From CAYMEV01 sp964389675 [NCBI: uncultured Candidatus Sumerlaeota bacterium] (GTDB lineage Bacteria > CAYMEV01): 64,000 nt of DNA. The position numbers were made by a program, and so were the translations under genes. Positions 25,327-34,724 of this stretch are shown piece after piece (within the stretch, counting starts at the first letter, position 1; each line of letters begins with the position of its first letter). Below the pieces are notes generated by a model. The model had not been told where the DNA came from, made no database searches, and saw nothing but the letters and a program-made list of their open reading frames with translations. Where the stretch lies: contig CAYMEV010000006.1 of NCBI GenBank assembly GCA_964389675.1, positions 45,092 to 109,091 of the forward strand, given 5' to 3'.

Positions 25327-26337
25327 TCAAAGCTCTGTTTTTTTGGTCAGGCTGGGTATTATAAATTCTGAAATACCTTTATCACCCTCTGTTATATTTG
25401 AAAAGATATTATAAATAGTTTTGCTTTCTGGAATACAGAGGGAAAAAAAATCCACGCCTGCATCACATCCTGTTATATAATAAACTGAATTATCGAGGGT
25501 TTTATAGATCCCACATCCATAGCCCCTTGTCTTATCTATAAGGCTTTGTGTTTTTATATATTCATCTGTCAGGTCCGGAGATAAAACCTTTCTATCAAAA
25601 AAATCCACCCAGAGATTGTATATATCATATGTATTCGAAAACATTCCCCCATCACCGCCTCCAATAACCGGCAGATTATATATATTCGTTGTTAAACGGT
25701 TATTTTTATAGCCATTTGCGGTATTCTCAGGAAGTTCATTTAATGGATAAAAGCCCGAATTCCCCATGCTTAAAGGCATAAGGATATATTCTTTTATAAA
25801 ATCCCTATAAAGCATACTGCTTATTTTTTCAATTATTGCACCCAGGAATACATACCCTCCATTTGAATAGGAAAATCTTTCTCCAGGCTTAAATTTTGGT
25901 TTTTTATCCATAAATAATGGAAGATAATCTGATGGGGTTGTTAATTTATACCACGGAATATCAACATAAAAATCATCAAAATCATCAATAATATCTTCAT
26001 CATAATAATCATAGATCCCGGAAGTATGGTTCAGCAAATTCAGGATGGAAGCCTCCTTATTAATGAAGGAGAATTTTTCCTTAAATATCTCTGTTATTTT
26101 CGTTCTTAATCCAATCTCTCCTGTATCAATCAATTTTCCTATACCCAGGGCGGTTATAAATTTAGTCCCTGAAGCTATCCCAAATTTTGTCCCAGTATTA
26201 TTCTCTATTTTATTTGGAATATCCCGAAAGCCAAAGGCTTTATTAAAAACCTCATTATTATTGCTATATATTGAAATGACTCCTGAAAAGTTCTCTTCCT
26301 TTGCCTTTGTAATAACCTGATCATTAAGTATCTTCAT
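25327..26337 (-). CDS. Beta-lactamase-fold (class C) serine hydrolase
   Basis: 336 residues of a single beta-lactamase/PBP-fold domain without signal peptide, so apparently cytosolic. Signatures: SGTK (SxxK nucleophile) near residue 56, YSNGGY (YxN) near 155, and a C-terminal TGCDAG in the place of the HxG motif, where the usual His is replaced. Probable esterase or peptidase of unknown substrate. It shares fold only with the 811-residue exported protein at 7.5-10 kb. A purine-rich stretch lies before the ATG. Confidence 0.8.
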   Translation of the reverse strand: MKILNDQVITKAKEENFSGVISIYSNNNEVFNKAFGFRDIPNKIENNTGTKFGIASGTKFITALGIGKLIDTGEIGLRTKITEIFKEKFSFINKEASILNLLNHTSGIYDYYDEDIIDDFDDFYVDIPWYKLTTPSDYLPLFMDKKPKFKPGERFSYSNGGYVFLGAIIEKISSMLYRDFIKEYILMPLSMGNSGFYPLNELPENTANGYKNNRLTTNIYNLPVIGGGDGGMFSNTYDIYNLWVDFFDRKVLSPDLTDEYIKTQSLIDKTRGYGCGIYKTLDNSVYYITGCDAGVDFFSLCIPESKTIYNIFSNITEGDKGISEFIIPSLTKKTEL

Positions 26338-26656
26338 TTTTGCTCTTTTCTCTTTATTTCCTCCTTAATATATTCCCGATCTTATCCAGGTATTCAATCC
26401 TTTTTTGATTTTTTTTCAATACATTCTTTGTCTGCAGGAGAATGAAAGCCTTATTTATCAGCTTAAAGGGTCCCTTGCTTTTGCTCTCAGTGCTATCATC
26501 TAATAAGCCATTTAATCACAATACATCAATAATTATTAAAGATGCTGGCATATTGACATTGGACAACATATTTTTTATAATTGCCACAAAATAAAACCTC
26601 TTTTTCCTGAATCTATTAATCCGGGAAATAATGGGGTTTTCAAGGGGGGCAATACC
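26338..26656. other. Intergenic stretch with a broken minus-strand frame
   Basis: On the minus strand a frame from ATG 26569 to TAA 26354 (72 codons) is interrupted by one TGA at 26516-26518. Its second half is Lys-rich and helical. It ends just before the beta-lactamase-fold gene. It may be a decayed small gene or chance in AT-rich DNA. I see no RNA gene. A good ribosome site (AAGGGGGG) for the hemerythrin remnant lies at its right end. Confidence 0.25.
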
Positions 26657-26794
26657 ATGAAACCAAGAGGCCTTTTGATGACTGAACACCGCCTTATCGA
26701 AAATATGATAGGGGTAATGAATATGGAGCTTTCTGAGAAAAAAAGAAACCGTGCTGTTGATACGTTCTTTATTGACTGCATTATTGATCCTTAA
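26657..26794 (+). pseudogene. Truncated hemerythrin-domain gene (N-terminal remnant)
   Basis: A 45-codon frame with a proper ribosome site encodes MKPRGLLMTEHRLIENM... followed by VDTFFIDCIIDP and stop. This matches the start of bacterial hemerythrin (HHE) domains, in which the EHRLIE helix supplies an iron-ligand His (His11) and FIDxxxDFIRTYAD normally follows. Here it breaks off at that point, losing the other iron ligands. The end overlaps the last codons of the convergent amidohydrolase gene (stop 26781), so the break coincides with the edge of the opine-dehydrogenase operon. Recognition is from memory of the family pattern. Confidence 0.5.
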
Positions 26795-28118
26795 TTAAAA
26801 TACATTGGCCCTGGATGAATACTCTTCTCACTTCACTGATCTTCCCGGGAGCCGTAATAATAAAATCAGCCTTATATCCCGGTATCAGCCAACCAAGCTC
26901 AGATCCCATTCTTGAAAACCATGAAGCAGGTGATGATGTAGCAAGAGCTACTGCACGCGCAAGTGTCAGCAGTTTCTTGTCTGCCAGGTATTCTATGAGG
27001 GATAAAATGGGATCCCACTTGCCACCGCCGTAATCAGTACTTATCATATCAACAAGACCTTCGGAAATAAGCGATTCAGAATTTCTGAGAATATCCTCCT
27101 GTCCCGAAAAGCATTGTACTGTTGCAATATCTAATCCCACACCACAGCTTTTAAGTTTCTTTGCCCACTTAACACATTCTCCTGCTGACATGCTCGTATG
27201 ATTCATATGAGCAGCAACAATACGTGCCCTGGTACCTGCATATTTTACTGCAATCTTATAGAGAGTCTCTGCTGATTCCAGGCTTGTATGGAAAACAGCT
27301 GGAATTCCTGTCCTGCTGCTCAGGCGCGCAGCAGGGTCAAAACCAGACAGCGCTGTTTTTAAAGGTGTCCTGGCAATCCTGTTAATGATCTCTATTATGC
27401 CTTGGGTGCTTATATGGCCCGAAAGTCCCATATCTGCAATTATTTTGCCTATATTATCCCGGGCATTTTCATTAAAACCTATTGAAAATACAGCTTTTTT
27501 AAGCCTATCTGCTTCTTTCCATCCAATTTTTATCCCGGTTACCCTTCTGATCTCTTCAGGTATATACCGATAGCTTGCCACACCGCCTCCCAGGGTAGCT
27601 CCGCTGCCTATCTCTCCAATTGCTGCAATATTCTGGCTTTTGATCATTTGCTCTGCTGTTAGTTTTCTGTATCTCTCTGTAATTCCTGATGCGTCAACCA
27701 TATCAGCAGCTGAAAAAGTTTCGTTGAAATGACAGGTTCCAATCCCTATTCTGACTGGAAGTTGTGGAGACTTCGGAAGAATATCCTCATCATCAGCTAA
27801 GCCTGACATGTCCAGAAGAGTTGTTTCCCCCTGCTGAAGGTGCCTGATTATATTGGCAGAAGCATCATTTTTGGAAGGCCCCATGGCTCCGCTGGAAAAA
27901 AGCGGACCTGTGGTGCAGCCGTGCGTATGGGAATTGAAGATTCCGGGAAGGACATAACCGCCCTCAGCATCTATAATTCTGCCCTTTCCGGTTTTTTGCG
28001 GTTTTTTCATAAATTCCACGCTGCTGATAATACCATCCTTGATTCCGATAATTCCTTCCTCCGGTGCTTTTTGTCCGTCACCTCCAATTATTATCCCGTT
28101 TAATACCCAGGTATCCAT
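26781..28118 (-). CDS. Metal-dependent amidohydrolase
   Basis: 445 residues of the urease/dihydroorotase superfamily. Features: N-terminal beta-domain (IIGIKDGIISSVE), the metal motif HTHGC near residue 64 (GIFNSHTHG), later histidines in VFHTSLES and AAHMNHTS, and the acidic ligand in ISTDYGGGKWDP, then the closing IPGYKADFIIT. The substrate is an amide or cyclic amide, not decidable. It is third in the operon after the opine-type dehydrogenase and MFS genes, 3 bases after the MFS stop, so it may process the compound made or taken up there. Confidence 0.82.
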   Translation of the reverse strand: MDTWVLNGIIIGGDGQKAPEEGIIGIKDGIISSVEFMKKPQKTGKGRIIDAEGGYVLPGIFNSHTHGCTTGPLFSSGAMGPSKNDASANIIRHLQQGETTLLDMSGLADDEDILPKSPQLPVRIGIGTCHFNETFSAADMVDASGITERYRKLTAEQMIKSQNIAAIGEIGSGATLGGGVASYRYIPEEIRRVTGIKIGWKEADRLKKAVFSIGFNENARDNIGKIIADMGLSGHISTQGIIEIINRIARTPLKTALSGFDPAARLSSRTGIPAVFHTSLESAETLYKIAVKYAGTRARIVAAHMNHTSMSAGECVKWAKKLKSCGVGLDIATVQCFSGQEDILRNSESLISEGLVDMISTDYGGGKWDPILSLIEYLADKKLLTLARAVALATSSPASWFSRMGSELGWLIPGYKADFIITAPGKISEVRRVFIQGQCILIKDQ

Positions 28119-28121
28119 AAA

Positions 28122-29525
28122 TTATTCTGTATCCCTATAAAAAGCTTTTACCCTGAGGGGGCCGCTGAATATTGCAATACCGGCAACAAAAATGCATATC
28201 AAAGCTCCTATGGAATAGGCGATCCTGAAGGAGCATGCATCTGCAAGGTCTGCACTGTATTTTCTGTCCTGGAGAAGATTTCTTGCCTGATTATGCAGTA
28301 ACTCAAAGATCACAATACCAGAGGCTATGGATAGCCTCGTTATCATCTGGAAACTGCCTGCAACACGCGCCTGGTCACATGATTCCGCTGATCCCATGAC
28401 AGCATTGTTGTTTGGAGCAGAAAACAGACCGAAACCTGCTCCGCATCCGCCCATACCAAGAAGGACCATGGCTTTTGAAGATGATAAAGCAAGAATCATG
28501 GAACCCGAAGCAACAAGTATCATAGCCAGTGTTTGTGTTATTTGCAGGCCGGCACTTCTGCTGACTTTAGAAGAAATACTTCCTGCCCCCATCAGGGGAA
28601 GTGAATATGCAAGCATTGCAGCACCCAGGCCGGCAGGCAAAAAACCCCGGTGCCCGACCATATCAAATGGAAGCATGAACTGTAAACCGCTAAAATAAAG
28701 ATAAGCGACTGCTGCAAGGCAGAATCCCCTCCTGATATCGCTTGATGATGAAATGGCATCCCATGCAATCAAAGGGTTTTTTGAAGCACGCTCCCGGTAA
28801 ATAAAGACAGTGCCCATAAAGACCATGAGTATATATGCGGTAATCATAGCTGGGCTTGTCCATCCCCATCTGTTGCCTCTGTTTAATGCAATCAATACTG
28901 TGCCTGTCAGTAATACCCCGGACAAAAAAGCAAGCGGATCAATCAAGAACTCCCTGACTTTGCAGCTTTCAGGCAAGCCTGCAAGACGGCTCGAAAACCA
29001 CAAAGCAAGAATACCTGCTGGTGCGCCGATCAAAAATACAATCCGCCATGAGGCATGCTGACAGAGAAAGCCCCCTATTGGCCCCCCCAAGCTGATGCCT
29101 GCAGATGCAAGGACTGTCAGAAAGCCGAACATACCAGGCCTTTCAGATTCTGGCACAGCTTTGGGTATAACTGAAAAGGCTGATACAATGAGCATTCCTG
29201 CTGCTGCCCCCTGGATAAATCTAATTGCGATCAGCAGGCCTGTGAAGAATGAAATTGAACACATTATAGAGCAAACGACAAAACCAAGAAACCCAAACAA
29301 AAAGAATTTCCCTTCGCCAAACCTGTCAAGTAAACGGCCTGCAGGAAGAAGGGTACAGCTTAAGGCTATCATGTAGGCAGCTGAGACCCATGTAGCCATT
29401 CCCATATCAATAGCAAAATGTTTCGCTATCACAGGGAGGGATACATTTACTACAGAACCGTCCAGTGAAGTCAGAAATGCTGCAAGGCTTGCACATATTA
29501 CAGCAGTCCTCCTGAAATCTTTCAT
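28122..29525 (-). CDS. MFS transporter, DHA2 (EmrB/QacA) type
   Basis: 467 residues with about 14 hydrophobic segments. Diagnostic motifs: LDGSVVNVSLPVIAKHF in TM1 (motif D1), GRLLDRFGEGKFFLFGF (motif A) and the GGPIGGFLCQHASWRIVFLIG motif C region. DHA2 members are proton-coupled exporters of drugs or metabolites. Its ATG overlaps the dehydrogenase stop by 4 bases, so it is translationally coupled. In this context it may export the product of the opine-type dehydrogenase. Confidence 0.9.
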   Translation of the reverse strand: MKDFRRTAVICASLAAFLTSLDGSVVNVSLPVIAKHFAIDMGMATWVSAAYMIALSCTLLPAGRLLDRFGEGKFFLFGFLGFVVCSIMCSISFFTGLLIAIRFIQGAAAGMLIVSAFSVIPKAVPESERPGMFGFLTVLASAGISLGGPIGGFLCQHASWRIVFLIGAPAGILALWFSSRLAGLPESCKVREFLIDPLAFLSGVLLTGTVLIALNRGNRWGWTSPAMITAYILMVFMGTVFIYRERASKNPLIAWDAISSSSDIRRGFCLAAVAYLYFSGLQFMLPFDMVGHRGFLPAGLGAAMLAYSLPLMGAGSISSKVSRSAGLQITQTLAMILVASGSMILALSSSKAMVLLGMGGCGAGFGLFSAPNNNAVMGSAESCDQARVAGSFQMITRLSIASGIVIFELLHNQARNLLQDRKYSADLADACSFRIAYSIGALICIFVAGIAIFSGPLRVKAFYRDTE

Positions 29526-30604
29526 AGCCGTCCCTTCCTTACATAGGCTATCATCTCTTTTGAATTCATCCCCTCAAGTCCCATACTCTTTGTATTACGG
29601 CCTGTTGACCAGTAATCCGTATCATTAGCCATGCACGCAATATTAACTACAGCATCAATGTTATCTGTGGGCATACCAGTCTGCCGGCCTATGGAAGAAA
29701 CAGGCACAAGCCCGTAAGGCACGTCTTCCGTGATATAGCGGTGCTTTAGTGATTCAGGAGCCATCTGTACATTATGGGCAGATATCTGATAAATTACCTC
29801 ATAGGCTGTTTCTCCCTTTATTTTATACATGATATCCACATATTCCAGAAAAGAATAGGTTTCTCTGCATAGTTTCCTGGCTATCTCAACCCTTTGAGAA
29901 TCCACTCCCTCAATTATCCTGGCTATAGAGGGTGTTATGTCATAATGCGAATTGCGGTAGGGACCAATCTGCTCAATTCTGCTCATGTTCATCAGGGTTG
30001 AAACAGGATGCACTATTGATCCAGGATCATCAATGCTTGTCTGCAGGACACCCATTGCAGGCATAAACTGGGGATAAAGGTCAGTCAATACATATAGAGC
30101 CTCCCCTGTATTTTCCGAGGGTAAAGATGAGTACGGGAGTTCGCTCTTTACCGCCTTGATATTAATATGCCCCAGTCCCTTGGTCTTTGCAGCAAATATA
30201 AAGCACGAGGTTTCACCAACCGTAAAATCACTTATTCTGCCGGCTTTCCTGAGTTTCTCTGCAAAGACGAGGCTCCCGAACTTCCCGGGATTAAACACTA
30301 TAATCTGACCTTCTTCACCATGATCTATCAAAGCCTGCATATAGACATCCTGAGCAAAGGCAGGTACAACAACCATGACGACCTGTGCCCCCTTGACAGC
30401 TGATTTTATATCTGTTGTTATCATATCAGGCTTTGCAAAACCATTTTTAATGCCCTCAACCATTATGCCTCCGAAAGCCTGCAGCAGCTGAAGATTTCCA
30501 GAATGTTCAGACACAGCTGCAAGCCTGACATTATGTCCGGCAAGTGTAAGGTCACCTGCCATCGCAATCCCTCCATGGCCTGCCCCCAATATAGTCACAA
30601 TCAT
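29522..30604 (-). CDS. NAD/NADP-dependent octopine/nopaline-type dehydrogenase
   Basis: 360 residues. An N-terminal Rossmann fold with GAGHGGIAMAGDL (residues 7-19) and VVMVVVPAFAQD, then an all-alpha octopine dehydrogenase C-terminal domain (about 190-350) with the conserved His of HPVSTLMN. Family enzymes reductively condense an amino acid amine with a 2-oxo acid to give opines, or run the reverse. It is first in a three-gene operon with an MFS exporter and an amidohydrolase. GGGAGGA precedes the ATG. Which opine is handled cannot be read from sequence. Confidence 0.82.
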   Translation of the reverse strand: MIVTILGAGHGGIAMAGDLTLAGHNVRLAAVSEHSGNLQLLQAFGGIMVEGIKNGFAKPDMITTDIKSAVKGAQVVMVVVPAFAQDVYMQALIDHGEEGQIIVFNPGKFGSLVFAEKLRKAGRISDFTVGETSCFIFAAKTKGLGHINIKAVKSELPYSSLPSENTGEALYVLTDLYPQFMPAMGVLQTSIDDPGSIVHPVSTLMNMSRIEQIGPYRNSHYDITPSIARIIEGVDSQRVEIARKLCRETYSFLEYVDIMYKIKGETAYEVIYQISAHNVQMAPESLKHRYITEDVPYGLVPVSSIGRQTGMPTDNIDAVVNIACMANDTDYWSTGRNTKSMGLEGMNSKEMIAYVRKGRL

Positions 30605-30655
30605 ATGATATCCTCCCTCATTTATCTTCCTTCTTTGATTAAGGTGTTAGAAAAT

Positions 30656-30712
30656 GCCTGATTAACATTTATCAGGCTCAGTATATTATATAAAAAAAAG
30701 AAACTTTGACAA
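30656..30712 (-). promoter_or_regulatory. Promoter and operator-like palindrome of the opine-dehydrogenase operon
   Basis: On the minus strand TTGTCA (plus 30707-30712) and TAATAT (30683-30688) are 18 bases apart. Immediately downstream is the perfect inverted repeat GCCTGAT-N8-ATCAGGC (30656-30677), which would lie over the transcription start. No regulator gene is adjacent. Confidence 0.5.
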
Positions 30713-31060
30713 AAGTATAATAATCGTAAATTATGCATTAATCAGACTTCAAAATATCCATGGTATTTCAGCTCAGGGCTAAAGCCGATTTTTTACGATA
30801 TCTGTGTACAGGAAGCGGGGTATATCAAGAATTTAGATCTGCAATAAAAAATTGATCAGACAGTATTCATTCTATTGAACATAGATTTAGCAGCAGCAAT
30901 AATTAATGATATTTTGAGGCCATGAATTATGAGATTGGATAATCAGTTTTTAATTCCCTAAGAATATCTCAAAAAATATGATTTGATTTTTGAAAAAATG
31001 CCTCTATGATATTCATAGAGTTTTGTTTTATGCTTTTACACGGGAGATATTAATATTGAT
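30713..31060. other. AT-rich gap before the kinase operon
   Basis: No open frame with gene character and no RNA gene seen. It must hold the promoter of the kinase/phosphatase operon; I cannot fix one with confidence. A GGGAGA sequence lies about 13 bases before the kinase ATG. Confidence 0.4.
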
Positions 31061-32824
31061 ATGACCGCCTTCTTTCTTATTTACTTAAAAGCTTTGGCCT
31101 GGTTTCTGATTGCTTTTGGATTGATAAATATATCATCAGGAGATGACGGAACAAAAAGGGAAAAGGGCAGAAAAAGCAAGGCAAATAAGAATCCTGGTTT
31201 ATCTGCAGAAAATGAAACAGTTGATTATAATCCCGAAAAAGGAAATGAACGGGGGAATGGCTTCAGTGTAAAAATAAATGGCCAGGCAACTCAAAAAGCC
31301 GGCAGCTGCATTGGAAGATATAGAGTAATATCAAAGCTGGGCCAGGGAGGGATGGGGGCAATTTACAAGGCCAGATCTCCTAATGGCAGGATTGTTGCAA
31401 TCAAGATAATCAAGTCTGAAAAAAATTTTGATATAGACAGGTTTAACAGGGAGCTGGATATAATCTCCATTCTGGACCACAATTATATTATCAGGATAAG
31501 GGATAGGGGCTTTTTTGAAAAAAAACCATATATGGTAATGGATTATGCAGATTCCATCAATCTAAGGCAGTATATCTATTCAGCTGAAAAAAAGGCCATA
31601 GGGGATATACTGAGTATTATTATAATGGTATGCGAAGCATTAAAATATGCCCATTCAAAGGGGGTTATCCACCTGGATATAAAGCCGGAGAACATACTGA
31701 TCACAAAAAACGGCCTGATAAAGATAATTGACTTTGGAATATCAAAGATCACAAGCGGGTTACAGAGCAGAACAGCTACAGACAATATTATGGGGACTCC
31801 TTCATATATGAGCCCTGAGCAGAAAATGGGTCTTAAGAACATTGACAGCCGTTCAGATATATATAGCGTTGGAGTCCTTCTATATGAGATGATATCAGGG
31901 CAGTTTCCTTCAGGGCTATTGAGACTGGATCTTATTCCAAAGGATATTCAGCTTATAATAAAAAGAAGTATTGCATATGACCGTGAAGAAAGGTATTCTG
32001 ACATAGACCTTATGCTTGTAGATCTCCTGGAATATAAGAATAAAGGCAATATTCAGCTGGATCAGGACAGCCTGAAGGCTATTGACACGATTGAAAGGAC
32101 ACGGGAAGTACTGCTAAAACACCTTTATCCATCCTCCATGAAGAAATTCAGGGGTTTTGATTATCATGTTCTCTATATGCCGGCTTTTGGAATAGGAGGC
32201 AATTATTATGACATTATAGAGATGGACAAGAGGTATCTGGGAATACTGGTAGGCAATGTATTTGACAAACCTGACATCTCTTCTGCAATTTATCTGACTA
32301 TGATACGGGGCTTTTTCAAAGTATTCTCTGAAATTGACCCGGACCCTGCAATGGTCTTGACCAGTGTCAACAGGTATATATCAAGGGAGAGCTTTGATAT
32401 GTTTGCAATGTTTTCCTATATTGTCCTTGACAGGAAGGAAAAAAGGCTCTATTTCTCAAATGCTGGCTACAGGCCTCTGTATTATTACAGCTCAGAGAAG
32501 GAAGAATTCAGTGAAATCAGGACAGACGGGATTGGGCTTGGTATCCTTCCGGAAAGCAAATACTCAGTTATTGCAATCGCCTATAAGCCCGGAGATATCT
32601 TTGCATTGTGCAGTTCAGGCGTAATTGAAGCCTGCAATATCGAGAAAATACCCTTCGGCAAGGAAAAATTCCTTGATATTATAAAAAATAACAGGTCGAA
32701 AAAATCCATTGATATAGTTCATGATATTAAAAGCAGGCTGCTCAGATACCTGCATGGGGTTGCGCAGAACGACGACATGACTATAGCTCTGATAAAGGTC
32801 AGCGGGAATGGCAATGCCATTTAA
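31061..32824 (+). CDS. Membrane-anchored Ser/Thr protein kinase fused to a degenerate SpoIIE/PP2C domain
   Basis: 587 residues. One N-terminal membrane helix (about 3-25) and a polar linker. Kinase domain about 86-330 with all catalytic residues: glycine loop 94-99, Lys115, Glu131, HLD with Asp206, Asn211, DFG at 224-226 and APE-equivalent SPEQ. Residues about 365-582 align with SpoIIE-type PP2C phosphatases, but three of four metal-binding aspartates are gone: GGD is GGN381, ADV/SDG is GNV with Asn399, and TDG is SSG with Ser519; only DD571-572 remains. The phosphatase part is therefore probably inactive and may bind the STAS protein. The gene overlaps the next by 17 bases. Confidence 0.9.
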   Translation: MTAFFLIYLKALAWFLIAFGLINISSGDDGTKREKGRKSKANKNPGLSAENETVDYNPEKGNERGNGFSVKINGQATQKAGSCIGRYRVISKLGQGGMGAIYKARSPNGRIVAIKIIKSEKNFDIDRFNRELDIISILDHNYIIRIRDRGFFEKKPYMVMDYADSINLRQYIYSAEKKAIGDILSIIIMVCEALKYAHSKGVIHLDIKPENILITKNGLIKIIDFGISKITSGLQSRTATDNIMGTPSYMSPEQKMGLKNIDSRSDIYSVGVLLYEMISGQFPSGLLRLDLIPKDIQLIIKRSIAYDREERYSDIDLMLVDLLEYKNKGNIQLDQDSLKAIDTIERTREVLLKHLYPSSMKKFRGFDYHVLYMPAFGIGGNYYDIIEMDKRYLGILVGNVFDKPDISSAIYLTMIRGFFKVFSEIDPDPAMVLTSVNRYISRESFDMFAMFSYIVLDRKEKRLYFSNAGYRPLYYYSSEKEEFSEIRTDGIGLGILPESKYSVIAIAYKPGDIFALCSSGVIEACNIEKIPFGKEKFLDIIKNNRSKKSIDIVHDIKSRLLRYLHGVAQNDDMTIALIKVSGNGNAI

Positions 32825-34724
32825 GAACAAAATCGGATACAAGATCGGATTCTGGATGCTTATAATATTCCTTTCTGTATACATAGTTTCAGAATATACC
32901 GAATTTTCTATATCAAAAAAAAAGATTAAAAAGCTGATCCAGGATAAATTCACTTATATAGAAAATCTGATTGTTTACAGGTCGGATACGCTTCTGAACC
33001 TTATTTATCATGAAACAGATATGATACTGTCAATTATTGAAGCCAGCTTCAATGAACCAGCTGCATTAAAGAAGAATTTTAATCTGTATTGCAGCAAAGA
33101 ACCTGATATCCTTAATTCGACAATTGTAATAGATAAAGATGCAATGGATTCACACTATAATTTTATGCCCCTGTTTTATACAAAAAGTGATAAACTGGAT
33201 TACCAGCATTTTAACAGTAATTACTCTCAAGAAAAATGGTATTTACAGCCTAAAGAAAGTGGAAAAGCATATATATCTGAACCATTTTTCATAAATGATA
33301 CTTTATGCTTGGTCTATTCAAGGCCGATAATTATTGAGATTCAAGGAAAGCAAAAATTAACAGGCGTCTTTGCAATTACATACTCTCTCAATGCTCTTAA
33401 ATCAGATATAAGCAGGGTCTTTGTTTCAGGCAATGGATTCGTTTTTGTCCTCGATGAAAAGGGTAATTTAATATTCCATAAGGATAAGGAATATATAGGC
33501 AAAAATATAGATAATTTCCTTCCGGAAGAGCTTTCCATGCAGCTGGTCGGTAAACCCGAAGGAAATTTACGAACCCGAAGTTTTCTGGGGTTAAAGGATG
33601 CATATATATTCTATAAAAGCATTGAATTCAACAGCTGGAAGATTGCAATTGCATTCCCATCAGGGTATGCTCTGGATGAGTATATAAATTATGCTTATTA
33701 TTCATATATTATTATTATAATTGGATTTATAGCTGTTATAGTCTTTATCATTATATTTTCCAGGATACTTTCCAGGCCATTCTATAATCTCTCAGAGGCA
33801 TCAGCAATGGTTTCTTCAGGGCAATTTAACATAGCAATACCTCACATGGACAGGAATGATGAAATAGGTATAATTGCCAATTCATTTGCAAGAATGAAGA
33901 AGGATCTTCTCTTATATATAGAAAAACTTAAAGAGGAGACAAAAAGGAATGAAAGGATTGCCAAAGAACTGGAGATAGCTTCTGAGATACAAAAGCAGAC
34001 ATTGCCCAAAGAAAGGTCCATAGTTTCCAAAAAGAATGAATTTGAAATATATGCAAATCTGACGCCTGCCAAGGAAATATCAGGAGATTTCTATGATTTT
34101 TTCTTGATGGATGATAAGCATTTGTTCTTCGCAGTTGCTGATATTTCAGGAAAGGGAATTCCTGCATCACTTTATGCAATGGTGGCAAAATATATAATTA
34201 AGATGCTTGCAAAAAATAAATACAGTATTGAAAAAATAGCCTTTACAGCAAATAATGAATTCTGCCAGGATAATGAATATAATATATTTATTACAATGCT
34301 GTTCGGATCCCTTGATTTAGGGACTGGAACCCTTACATACTGCAATGCAGGGCATAATCCCCCATTTGTATTAAAACAGGACAGTCGTCTGATAGAGCTT
34401 GACTCCCAGATAAATCCAGCTCTTGGAATTCTGGAAAATATTGAATATAAAACAAGTATTTATGAACTGGATAATGGAGACCTGTTTTTCTCATATACTG
34501 ACGGGCTTACTGACTCAAATGATACTGACAGCAATTTGTACGGTGAAAAAAGGCTAAAAAATGCACTCAAAAAAAATTATGGCATGAATCCCGAAAATTT
34601 TATATCCTCAATACTAAATGAATTAACAATATATTCAGCAGGGACAGAACCCTTTGATGATATTACACTTCTGGCAATCAGGTATAATGGAGTGAAAAAT
34701 GGAAATAAGCATAAAAAAGGATAA
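32808..34724 (+). CDS. Cache-HAMP-SpoIIE/PP2C serine phosphatase (RsbU-like)
   Basis: 638 residues: TM1 (about 12-30), a periplasmic Cache sensor domain (about 40-290; WYLQP, SRPIII), TM2 (about 297-318), HAMP (about 319-370), a short coiled coil (370-398), and a PP2C domain (about 410-626). The catalytic aspartates are intact: Asp427 (SGDFYD), Asp445 (ADISGKG), Asp565 (YTDG) and Asp618 (FDDIT). NAGHNPP and ALGI are typical of RsbU/IcfG enzymes that dephosphorylate STAS-domain anti-sigma antagonists. It overlaps the kinase gene upstream and the STAS gene downstream (26 bases), so all three are made together. Confidence 0.94.
   Translation: MAMPFKNKIGYKIGFWMLIIFLSVYIVSEYTEFSISKKKIKKLIQDKFTYIENLIVYRSDTLLNLIYHETDMILSIIEASFNEPAALKKNFNLYCSKEPDILNSTIVIDKDAMDSHYNFMPLFYTKSDKLDYQHFNSNYSQEKWYLQPKESGKAYISEPFFINDTLCLVYSRPIIIEIQGKQKLTGVFAITYSLNALKSDISRVFVSGNGFVFVLDEKGNLIFHKDKEYIGKNIDNFLPEELSMQLVGKPEGNLRTRSFLGLKDAYIFYKSIEFNSWKIAIAFPSGYALDEYINYAYYSYIIIIIGFIAVIVFIIIFSRILSRPFYNLSEASAMVSSGQFNIAIPHMDRNDEIGIIANSFARMKKDLLLYIEKLKEETKRNERIAKELEIASEIQKQTLPKERSIVSKKNEFEIYANLTPAKEISGDFYDFFLMDDKHLFFAVADISGKGIPASLYAMVAKYIIKMLAKNKYSIEKIAFTANNEFCQDNEYNIFITMLFGSLDLGTGTLTYCNAGHNPPFVLKQDSRLIELDSQINPALGILENIEYKTSIYELDNGDLFFSYTDGLTDSNDTDSNLYGEKRLKNALKKNYGMNPENFISSILNELTIYSAGTEPFDDITLLAIRYNGVKNGNKHKKG

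Noticed and set aside
26354-26569. A 72-codon minus-strand frame with one internal TGA
   Set aside because: No ribosome site at its ATG, no recognised family and no selenocysteine element seen; kept only as a note on the intergenic region.
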